12,394 nucleotides of DNA, taken from PUMD01 sp964599275 (GTDB lineage: Bacteria; Bacillota; Sulfobacillia; SLMV01). Of this stretch, positions 6,201 through 11,717 are shown in pieces. Each line of letters starts with the position of its first letter. The first letter of the stretch is position 1. The DNA lies in the NCBI GenBank assembly GCA_964599275.1, contig CAZRFK010000057.1, forward strand, positions 1 through 12,394, written 5' to 3'. The translations under genes and the position numbers were made by a program. Under the pieces are notes generated by a model that had not been told where the DNA came from, did no database searches, and saw only the letters and a list, made by a program, of their open reading frames with translations.

Positions 6201-8002
6201 TGCAGCAGATAAAAACAGCAATTGAACGAGGAGCCAGACGTCTGCGGACTTTTGATATTATAGAACAAGGCTTTGGCCTTCTGGATGTCGAGTCTTCGTG
6301 GGAAGCCCTCACCAGAGGAGATTTGGTAGAAGAGGAAAACAAGGTAAAAATAGATTCGGGAGTGCTGGTTGAAAGGCCTGATGTCGAACATCGTCCCCAG
6401 GGGGTTTACCTTCGAGAATCAGCTGTGGAACAAGTTGATCTGACCATTGAGAACCGACATGAGGAAGCAAGGGTCTATAGAGTTGATCCAGGCAGCATCC
6501 CTGCTCAGCCGGAAATTGAGGAGTTTTTGCTTCCGGCCAATTCTAAAATGTCCGTTCCTGTGTACTATGATGAACAAATAGAGGGTAGTATAGTTAATGA
6601 GTTCATTACTGTAGAAAGTGATTACAGCAAGGACCGTATACAACACACTATCATTCGGCCGGTCAGCATGGATCATGAACAACCTGAAATTATCAGGACT
6701 GGGGAATTATCACCCGGCAGGTCTAAAAGATATTTTCTGGACGTTCCAGCGGGAACTTCCCTTTTGGAGGCTCTTGTCGAAGTCCCTGATCCAGACCAGG
6801 GAAGGGTAAGTTTTCAACTGGTGAATCCGGAAGGGGAACCAGTTTATAATAGTCATCGTGTAGGTAGTGGCAGCTACACTAGATCAGGACAGCCACGCAC
6901 AAAAGACGGTACTAACATTAAAAAGCCACAGCCTGGCGTATGGGAGGTTACTGTCACCAGTGCTGCTTCACTTTCCTTTTACGGGTTGCGTTCGAGTGAA
7001 TATGTAGTGTCGTCCAGTGTGTTACCAGAAACAGGTGTACTGTTTGCGCTTTCTGAGAATAGATGGCATTGGAGTCACCCTCATCAGGTACCTGAAACAA
7101 TAAAGCTTCAGGCGGCAGTGCAGGGGGCAGATGACCTGGATGTATATGCCAGAGGGTGGGTCAATGACCGTCATTCAGTGGAGATAGTTCCGCGAACATG
7201 GTTTGAACCCGATTTTGGTCAGAAGTTTTCTATGGAGTTTGGGGTTCCCGCGAATACCGGGGATGTATTGGTGAGTCTGGACGGTGGAGACCACCAGTGC
7301 GCAGGCGAAATCAAAGTGTACAAAACCGATGACGATTGGGATGAAGGTGCACCGGTGGCAGCGGGAGAAGACTTTCTGCAGATTGAACAACCTGAACAGG
7401 GACGGTACAGAATGGAATGCACATCCGCAGACTGCGGTGGCCACTATATAACCATACAGGCCTGGCCGGAGGGTACTCATCTTGAAGTGCCCCAGCGCTC
7501 GATTGGAGAGCAGGAAAACATCTATGCTCTATCTCCCGTCCCGAAGCAGCAGGGAAACCAGTGGGCAATGGTTGGGCTGCGAGATTCCGAAAACAACATT
7601 TTAACCGAGACCTGGATTCGGATAGACTTAGCTTCGGCAGAGATTGTTATATCTCCCGTACTGGGTGCAGCTGCTGACAGAAGGCCGGTAAATATCAGAG
7701 AGGTGGTTGGCTTTGAACCTGCAGGTGGTGTCATTCTGGTGGACGGGCGCTTGTCTACAGTGAGTGAAAAAGGTACAGTAAATATAAAGGATGTTTTCGG
7801 AGACGAAAATACCAGCTGTCTGGAAGTATATTTCAATTCTGGGCAAGGTGATTGGTCTATACCTACGCGGATGTGTTTGCCTTCTTTCAGCCCATCAGAA
7901 ATGTTTAAATGGAATCGTGGCTTGGGCAGGCATCTGGCTGAAGGCAATCTATACAACCCGATAATTTTCACCAGATTGAAAGGTTTCCTTTCACCAAGAT
8001 AA
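3290..8002 (+). CDS. SLH-anchored subtilisin-like (S8) surface protease, tripeptidyl-peptidase II/pyrolysin-like
   Basis: A 1570-residue secreted protease. It has a signal peptide (basic to residue 19, hydrophobic 21-40, likely cut near Ala46). Three SLH repeats follow (about 55-100, 119-166, 182-230) with the wall-polymer-binding motifs ISRAE, VSRAE and TTRAE. Next come three beta-rich repeats (241-482), a linker, then the S8 catalytic domain (about 575-1000). Catalytic residues are Asp584 (VVDTGID), His763 (NGHGSQVA), oxyanion Asn859 (AVGNRG) and Ser945 (EGTSCAAAH). About 180 residues separate Asp from His. This insert begins with VDWMDFTGTGTID and contains YVDEKGDGKLSD, both resembling tripeptidyl peptidase II and pyrolysin. 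Beta-sandwich regions follow (about 1035-1125 and 1135-1240), then an unrecognised C-terminus (1240-1570) with five cysteines. The usual Pro after GTSxAA is Ala949. The start is ATG with AGGAG 6 bases upstream. Probable role: wall-bound extracellular protein or peptide degradation, or S-layer turnover. The substrate is not shown by the sequence. Confidence 0.93.
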   Translation: MQLFKGMEYAKLKLPFKSKLTSIFIVGTMLVVVALQLLSLPRAELAQSDPELLDAKNHWAEADINLLHVRGVVEAYPDGTYRPDEPISRAEVTKLIASAFDFPEVTALDDSPITFPKTFDDVRSGHWVQPYLHSIVQSGVIQGYPDGYFAPERAVSRAELAQLLFGFMGSKVEDQNQSETRFADEQKIPDWAEKAVKWAASSGILRGFPDGTFRPDESTTRAEAASLLRRAMELRGALFSLQGRVKAVSTEDKQILLELPGEQLVGFSISQAIAYRGSAQIDFSNLNPGEYVSVLMDEDGDVEWVQILGSAFTAVLEETDISRNQLIVRPILVDMPDEQLQESWKEANFKAASSDVDDLNLKSDQVLNWNRHTEFYRHGATAGPDDLQSGDRLFVSLYGNTPLVTSVDAVNFDSWGPVTQIDTDKNMIYWDTDNGTQSAEFTTGTRFIHQGKLVGPTSVRLDDLVGLVLEPDTNIVEYVESYSDASEIEAAQPSQPEQRLFREFDFHSSGRAGPAKKAILPRQKSILGQTTEQHRGHVTMMDMMELEPDFQSEQQVTNSQVIGATSFRNSFDVSGEQVTVAVVDTGIDPLLADRLGHTGGTELVDWMDFTGTGTIDRRAERSGVSYAEGDILTETAISPVDNRFTYDGKEFIIERSQPAADQMRVGWLRVADLLPEGLKDLVAEQKILVAAVQTESDGVYDAVYVDEKGDGKLSDLRKPWRVSSSPGLIEIEKSDKQLNISYAVTDVSRCGQLINLGYDTNGHGSQVASVISGVGGPDEIEGIAPEVNMMSLKALDSEGSGSWADVVEAVRYAAVNGADIINVSVTGLQDLSSGGSRESQILQEIAATYDVLIVTAVGNRGPGLATTFTPGNPKTTLAVGGASIPEIVLRDYGYNLEETIVWQHSSVGPRADGGLAANVVAPVSSPTAAPSWLAPQKFTFFEGTSCAAAHVSGAAALLLEAGRKHDFQISLQQIKTAIERGARRLRTFDIIEQGFGLLDVESSWEALTRGDLVEEENKVKIDSGVLVERPDVEHRPQGVYLRESAVEQVDLTIENRHEEARVYRVDPGSIPAQPEIEEFLLPANSKMSVPVYYDEQIEGSIVNEFITVESDYSKDRIQHTIIRPVSMDHEQPEIIRTGELSPGRSKRYFLDVPAGTSLLEALVEVPDPDQGRVSFQLVNPEGEPVYNSHRVGSGSYTRSGQPRTKDGTNIKKPQPGVWEVTVTSAASLSFYGLRSSEYVVSSSVLPETGVLFALSENRWHWSHPHQVPETIKLQAAVQGADDLDVYARGWVNDRHSVEIVPRTWFEPDFGQKFSMEFGVPANTGDVLVSLDGGDHQCAGEIKVYKTDDDWDEGAPVAAGEDFLQIEQPEQGRYRMECTSADCGGHYITIQAWPEGTHLEVPQRSIGEQENIYALSPVPKQQGNQWAMVGLRDSENNILTETWIRIDLASAEIVISPVLGAAADRRPVNIREVVGFEPAGGVILVDGRLSTVSEKGTVNIKDVFGDENTSCLEVYFNSGQGDWSIPTRMCLPSFSPSEMFKWNRGLGRHLAEGNLYNPIIFTRLKGFLSPR
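4010..4735 (+). repeat. Three diverged protein repeats between SLH and protease domains
   Basis: Residues 241-308, 312-410 and 415-482 of the surface protease align by eye. Each opens with a G/A-x-V strand pair and ends with a block of the form Y/F-x-x-x-G, about six residues, then L-x-x-G-D/E-x-x-x-V-x-L. Examples are AYRGSAQIDFSNLNPGEYV, FYRHGATAGPDDLQSGDRL and FIHQGKLVGPTSVRLDDLV. This pattern resembles small beta-barrel repeats (DUF5666-like) found in surface proteins. They probably space the protease away from the wall. The DNA itself is not repetitive. Confidence 0.55.
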
Positions 8003-8018
8003 AGGTTAGAGGGAGGGA

Positions 8019-8059
8019 GAACTCAGTTTTTCTGCATGGGCGAGCCCGCCGTTGAGTTC
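8019..8059 (+). repeat. Inverted repeat downstream of the surface protease gene
   Basis: GAACTCA (8019-8025) pairs with TGAGTTC (8053-8059) around a 27-base loop. The loop contains a smaller GGG-CGAG-CCC hairpin (8038-8047). It starts 16 bases after the protease stop codon. No T-run follows, so it is not a standard intrinsic terminator. It may protect the mRNA 3' end or precede Rho-dependent termination; chance is also possible. Confidence 0.4.
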
Positions 8060-8159
8060 ATCTGTATCTGACTCTCAGTGTCCAACAATAATAGTTCAGC
8101 GTCAGTTGTGAATCAGGCGCTTACATAACTTTTGGAAATTATTCTGAAGGAGGGTTAAT

Positions 8160-8804
8160 GTGGAGCTTTATTTAGATACTGCAAACTTGGATGAGATAGA
8201 AGAGGCTGGCAAATGGGGTGTAATCAGCGGAGTTACTACCAATCCGTCATTGTTAGCAGCAGAAGGCATAGATATGTCTGATGCCGTAAATCGGATAACT
8301 GAACTTGTTGCCGGACCAATCAGTGTCGAAGTGGTGTCTACAGATGCAGAATCTATGGTGGAGGAGGGAAAGAAGCTCAGTGAGCTGGCCGAAAACGCAG
8401 TTATAAAAATTCCGGTCACTCCGGACGGACTACAGGCCGTTTCAGAACTGTCTGATGAAGGGATTCAGTGTAATGTGACATTAGTTTTTTCTGCACAACA
8501 GGCACTGATGGCTGCTCGAGCCGGCGCTGCTTATGTGAGTCCGTTTTTAGGAAGACTGGATGACATTGGGTCTGATGGTGTAGAGGTTGTCAGGAACTCA
8601 GCAGATATTTTTGAATATTATGATCTGCAGACACGCATCATAGCGGCCAGCATACGCCATCCACGGCATGTGCTTCAATCTGCCCTGGCCGGAGCTGATA
8701 TCGCCACCGTGCCATATGCAGTCTTGAACAAACTGGTTCAACACCCCTTGACCGACCGAGGACTTCAGCGATTTCTAGATGACTGGGAAGCAATGCAAAA
8801 ATAA
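8160..8804 (+). CDS. tal: Transaldolase (small, FSA/TalC-like subfamily)
   Basis: A cytoplasmic (beta/alpha)8-barrel enzyme of 214 residues, the normal length for the small transaldolase family often annotated as fructose-6-phosphate aldolase. It transfers a dihydroxyacetone unit between sugar phosphates in the non-oxidative pentose phosphate pathway. Signatures are LYLDTAN with Asp6, GVTTNPS (24-30), Schiff-base Lys83 in VIKIPVT, and YVSPFLGR (125-132). Aligned with E. coli FsaA from memory, the position of FsaA Gln59 is Glu57 here, and that of Tyr131 is Phe129. These are the residues seen in true transaldolases, so aldol cleavage of fructose 6-phosphate is probably not the main activity. 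The start is GTG at 8160, 6 bases after GGAGG (8149-8153). An overlapping ATG at 8158 is out of frame. No terminator separates it from rho, so the two are probably cotranscribed. Confidence 0.93.
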   Translation: MELYLDTANLDEIEEAGKWGVISGVTTNPSLLAAEGIDMSDAVNRITELVAGPISVEVVSTDAESMVEEGKKLSELAENAVIKIPVTPDGLQAVSELSDEGIQCNVTLVFSAQQALMAARAGAAYVSPFLGRLDDIGSDGVEVVRNSADIFEYYDLQTRIIAASIRHPRHVLQSALAGADIATVPYAVLNKLVQHPLTDRGLQRFLDDWEAMQK

Positions 8805-8876
8805 GATTTGCAGCCCATAAACTATTATGGAATCTACCACAGGGGTAGTATTTTGCAATTAGGGAAGGTGAGCTTG

Positions 8877-10136
8877 TTGCAGGAAAACTTAGATCTGGCC
8901 GAACTGGAAGAGATGAATCTTCCAGATCTTTACAAATTAGCCAAAGAAATGGATATAACAGGTTACAGTAATCTACGTAAGCGAGAGTTGATTTTTGAAA
9001 TTCTAAAGACAAAGACGGAGAGTGAAGGACACATTTTTGTTGAGGGTATCCTTGATGTTATGCCTGACGGTTTTGGTTTCCTCAGGCAGTTTTCTTATCT
9101 TCCGAGTGATGAAGATATATACGTATCTCCCTCACAGATTCGTCGATTTGATTTGAGAACAGGTGACGAGGTTACAGGGCAGGCACGACCTCCAAAAGAC
9201 TCAGAGCGCTATTTCGCTTTACTGCGTATCGAAGCAGTCAATGGAGATAGACCGGAAAAAGCAACTGAAAGAGTCCCTTTCCACGCTCTTACTCCAGTAT
9301 TTCCCGATGAACGACACCGGCTTGAAAACGGTAATCAGGAGATATCAACCAGACTTATTGACCTGATAGCTCCTGTCGGTAGGGGGCAGCGTGGACTCAT
9401 TGTTTCACCACCTAAAGCTGGAAAGACGGTCTTGTTGAAAAAGGTCGCCAACAACATGAAGGAAAATTACCCCGACATCAAGCTGATGGTCCTTCTCATT
9501 GATGAACGTCCAGAGGAAGTCACCGATATGGAACGATCGGTTGACGGAGAAGTTCTTGCATCTACTTTTGATAAGACGCCTGACAATCATGTGAAATTGG
9601 CTGAGATGGTTTTAGAGCGGGCAGAGCGGCTTGTTGAGCATGGAAAAGATGTTGTGGTACTGTTGGACAGTATCACCAGGTTGGCTCGCGCCCATAACCT
9701 GGTTATCCCAGCCAGTGGACGAACTCTTTCCGGCGGTCTGGATCCCAGTGCCTTACACAAGCCTAAAAAGTTCTTTGGTGCAGCTCGTAACATCGAACAC
9801 GGTGGTAGTTTTACAATCCTGGCCACAGCATTAATAGACACAGGTAGCCGTATGGATGATGTTATATATGAAGAATTTAAGGGTACTGGAAACATGGAAA
9901 TACATCTTGATAGGCATCTTGCAGAGCGCCGTATTTTCCCAGCTATTAACGTAAAGCGGTCTGGTACTCGTAAGGAAGAACTGTTATTGTCTGACAAGGA
10001 GCTGGAGGTTATGTGGAGAGTTCGAAAGTCAACAGCAGATATGGACTCAGCTGAGGTAATGGAGGAGTTTGTGAGACTAATAAGACAGACCAATTCTAAT
10101 GAAGATCTGTTGGAGATTCTCCACTCCACTTTTTAA
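8877..10136 (+). CDS. rho: Transcription termination factor Rho
   Basis: A hexameric RNA-dependent ATPase/translocase that ends transcription. From the chosen start it is about 419 residues, as usual for the family. Domains in order are the Rho N-terminal helical domain (LPDLYKLAKEMDITGYSNLRK region), the cold-shock-like RNA-binding domain (GHIFVEGILDVMPDGFGFLR region), and the RecA-like ATPase. Walker A is PPKAGKT (Lys183), Walker B is VVVLLDS (Asp264), the Q-loop contains LSGGLDPSALHKPK, and the R-loop is KRSGTRKEE. All key residues are intact, and no long acidic/basic insert of the actinobacterial kind is present. The frame is open from a TTG at 8808, but that codon has no ribosome binding site. 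The TTG codons at 8874 and 8877 follow AGGGAAGGTGA (8861-8871), and the family's N-terminal homology begins right after them. I chose 8877; 8874 is nearly as good. It sits in the conserved transaldolase-rho-M23-L31 block. Confidence 0.97.
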   Translation: MQENLDLAELEEMNLPDLYKLAKEMDITGYSNLRKRELIFEILKTKTESEGHIFVEGILDVMPDGFGFLRQFSYLPSDEDIYVSPSQIRRFDLRTGDEVTGQARPPKDSERYFALLRIEAVNGDRPEKATERVPFHALTPVFPDERHRLENGNQEISTRLIDLIAPVGRGQRGLIVSPPKAGKTVLLKKVANNMKENYPDIKLMVLLIDERPEEVTDMERSVDGEVLASTFDKTPDNHVKLAEMVLERAERLVEHGKDVVVLLDSITRLARAHNLVIPASGRTLSGGLDPSALHKPKKFFGAARNIEHGGSFTILATALIDTGSRMDDVIYEEFKGTGNMEIHLDRHLAERRIFPAINVKRSGTRKEELLLSDKELEVMWRVRKSTADMDSAEVMEEFVRLIRQTNSNEDLLEILHSTF

Positions 10137-10231
10137 GGTAGCTTTTTAGCTAGTAGATGCTGGATGAATAAATCAACCCCCTGAGTGTACCCTAATGCCT
10201 GATTGTTGTGGTACAGAGAGGGGTGAAGATA

Positions 10232-11284
10232 ATGCCTGACTTACGACTAACCGGTTCTAGAGGGTGGAGCACTTTTAGATGGGTTGCTCTCCTTTTGATA
10301 GTCGCAGTAGTCATTTGGCTGGCGTGGGGGCAATCTATTCCGGTTGTTAGTCCCTCAGTTGAAGAAGAATCAGTAGAACAAAGCTGGCCGGGAAAGCTGC
10401 GCAAACCCCAGCAGAATCCGGAAATTGTTGACAGTCAGGTTTCAGATCAGGAGAACAACACCTACATCAGTTCTGTAGGAGACAGAGAAGATGCAGCAGG
10501 TTATAGAGGCCCTGGTGATGCTGCTGGTTACAGCGGCTTTGGTGGCCCAAAAACTGGCTCTGCGTCTGAGCATACAGTCAGGGCCGGGGAGACCCTGTCA
10601 GAGATCGCCAAGCAATATCAGGTCAACATGGCTTCCCTGGCGTCCGACAATAACATTGAAAATCCCAACCTTATCAGTGTAGGGCAGGTTCTTTCTATCC
10701 CTCAATCTGGCGCTGATGGTGGTATCTATCATCAGGTTAAACAGGGGGATACCATATGGGACTTGGCCCGTCACCACGGTGTTTCTGTAGCCGATATTCT
10801 TAAAAGTAACGATATAGGCAATGGTTCGTTGATTCGCGAGGGACAGAAGCTTTTTATTCCCACGTCCAGTGGGTCAGAGGTTGGTGCATCTCCGGCTTCT
10901 GCTTCTGTGCCCAACTTCTCCTGGCCGTTGGCCATCGAAGGGAGAATCTCGTCTCCATTCGGCCTCAGGGGTAGTAGGGGCTTTCACTACGGTCTCGACA
11001 TAGCTGCTCCCCATGGAACGTTAATATTGGCATCTGAAACGGGCAGAGTGGTGACTTCCGGCAGATGGGGCAGCTATGGCTTGGCCATCAAGATAGACCA
11101 CGGCGGAGGTTATGTAACTGTATATGCACATGCCAGTCGACTTTTTGTCAGGGCAGGATATACCGTGAGGAGAGGTGAACCAGTAGCTCTGGTGGGGAGT
11201 ACTGGTAGATCTACCGGTCCACATCTGCACTTTGAAATAAGGGTTAATGGTGAGCCTCGCGATCCAGCTCCTCATCTTCGCTGA
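10232..11284 (+). CDS. Membrane-anchored LysM-LysM-M23 (LytM-type) cell wall endopeptidase
   Basis: A 350-residue envelope protein with a short cytoplasmic head, one transmembrane anchor (about 17-33), and an extracellular Pro/Glu/Gly-rich linker. It then has two LysM peptidoglycan-binding domains (about 113-157 and 165-210, with HTVRAGETLSEIA and HQVKQGDTIWDLA) and a C-terminal M23 zinc metallopeptidase domain (about 229-350). The zinc ligands His252 and Asp256 (HYGLD) and His333 (HLHFE) are present, with His300 (YAH) and His331 also in place, so it should be active on cross-links in peptidoglycan. The start is ATG at 10232, 5 bases after AGAGGGGTGA (10217-10226). The longer GTG frame at 10208 would begin before this site. 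The linker has a short imperfect duplication, DAAGY-x-G (87-101). It lies 95 bases after rho with no T-run terminator between. It resembles NlpD/SpoIIQ-type proteins in layout, but no specific role can be assigned. Confidence 0.93.
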   Translation: MPDLRLTGSRGWSTFRWVALLLIVAVVIWLAWGQSIPVVSPSVEEESVEQSWPGKLRKPQQNPEIVDSQVSDQENNTYISSVGDREDAAGYRGPGDAAGYSGFGGPKTGSASEHTVRAGETLSEIAKQYQVNMASLASDNNIENPNLISVGQVLSIPQSGADGGIYHQVKQGDTIWDLARHHGVSVADILKSNDIGNGSLIREGQKLFIPTSSGSEVGASPASASVPNFSWPLAIEGRISSPFGLRGSRGFHYGLDIAAPHGTLILASETGRVVTSGRWGSYGLAIKIDHGGGYVTVYAHASRLFVRAGYTVRRGEPVALVGSTGRSTGPHLHFEIRVNGEPRDPAPHLR

Positions 11285-11319
11285 GTCTTTTCAATGAACA
11301 GAAGACCGATTTGATTTTC

Positions 11320-11348
11320 CGCCGGGTTGTCAGTGTGATAACCCGGCG
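11320..11348 (+). repeat. Strong GC-rich hairpin between the M23 peptidase gene and rpmE
   Basis: CGCCGGGTTGTCA (11320-11332) pairs with TGATAACCCGGCG (11336-11348): 13 base pairs, one of them G-T, around a 3-base loop. It lies 35 bases after the M23 stop codon and just before the rpmE promoter. No T-run follows on either strand, so it does not fit a normal intrinsic terminator despite its strength. It may be a mRNA 3'-end stabiliser, a T-less terminator, or an element of Rho-dependent termination. Confidence 0.7.
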
Positions 11349-11356
11349 ACAGCACT

Positions 11357-11386
11357 TTGCTCACTCCTTTTCAGTCATGCTATAAT
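11357..11386 (+). promoter_or_regulatory. Extended -10 promoter for rpmE
   Basis: A perfect TATAAT (11381-11386) is preceded by TGC (11378-11380), giving the extended -10 form TGnTATAAT. A weak -35, TTGCTC (11357-11362), lies 18 bases upstream. Transcription should begin near 11393, giving a leader of about 58 AT-rich bases before the rpmE start. Its place just after the strong hairpin fits a new transcription unit for rpmE and the DUF1385 gene. Confidence 0.75.
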
Positions 11387-11450
11387 TCCATGGATGCATC
11401 CCTGTAAACAAAATAAATTTAAAAATCATTTGGACAGAGGAGGAATTACT

Positions 11451-11714
11451 GTGAAACAAGAAATTCACCCAGAGTTCAAGAAAACGGTAATAACCTGTGC
11501 CTGCGGTGCAGAGTATGAATCTCGCTCTACCACCGAAGATCTTCGTGTGGAGATCTGCAGCAAATGTCATCCGTTTTTCACCGGCAAGCAGCAGCGTGCT
11601 TCCTCAGGTGGGCGAATCGAAAAGTTCCGTGAGAAGTACGGTTACTTGAGTGATGAAGAGCGAGAAAGTGAAGAAGAAGCTGACCAAGAGGAACAGCAAA
11701 CGGAACCGGAGTGA
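11451..11714 (+). CDS. rpmE: Ribosomal protein L31 (bL31), zinc-binding type, with acidic C-terminal tail
   Basis: A protein of the large ribosomal subunit at the inter-subunit bridge, 87 residues. The zinc-type signature is complete: Cys16 and Cys18 (TCACG) and Cys36 and Cys39 (ICSKCHPF), followed by the conserved FFTGKQ and GRIEKFREKYG. The core ends near residue 65. Residues 67-87 are an extra tail with 12 of 21 residues acidic, longer than the usual 65-70-residue family member. The start is GTG at 11451, 7 bases after AGGAGG (11438-11443), and matches the family N-terminus KQEIHPEFKKT. An in-frame ATG lies upstream at 11394 but lacks a ribosome binding site. The next gene follows after three bases, so translation of the two may be coupled. 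Confidence 0.97.
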   Translation: MKQEIHPEFKKTVITCACGAEYESRSTTEDLRVEICSKCHPFFTGKQQRASSGGRIEKFREKYGYLSDEERESEEEADQEEQQTEPE

Positions 11715-11717
11715 GAA

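Noticed and set aside
6005..6391. 128-residue open frame on the - strand opposite the protease serine motif
   Set aside because: It overlaps the most conserved part of the S8 domain in antisense, and its composition looks like a shadow of the real gene.
7522..7971. 149-residue open frame on the - strand inside the surface protease gene
   Set aside because: It is antisense to a continuous coding region with no domain or convincing context; a shadow frame.
8158..8160. ATG overlapping the GTG start of the transaldolase gene
   Set aside because: It is out of frame and reaches a stop within six codons; the family N-terminus starts at the GTG.
9587..10129. 180-residue open frame on the - strand inside rho
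   Set aside because: It lies fully opposite the conserved ATPase domain of rho, is rich in Ser/Arg/Leu as expected of an antisense frame, and has no recognisable motif.
10139..10152. Possible hairpin TAGCT-TTTT-AGCTA after rho as terminator
   Set aside because: The stem is only 5 bp and AT-rich, and no T-run follows, so it is too weak to support.
10186..10215. TGTACC/GGTACA inverted repeat before the M23 gene
   Set aside because: A 6-bp stem with an 18-base loop is expected by chance, and nothing else supports it.
10208..10231. Upstream GTG start for the LysM/M23 peptidase
   Set aside because: The ribosome binding site AGAGGGGTGA lies inside this extension and serves the ATG at 10232.
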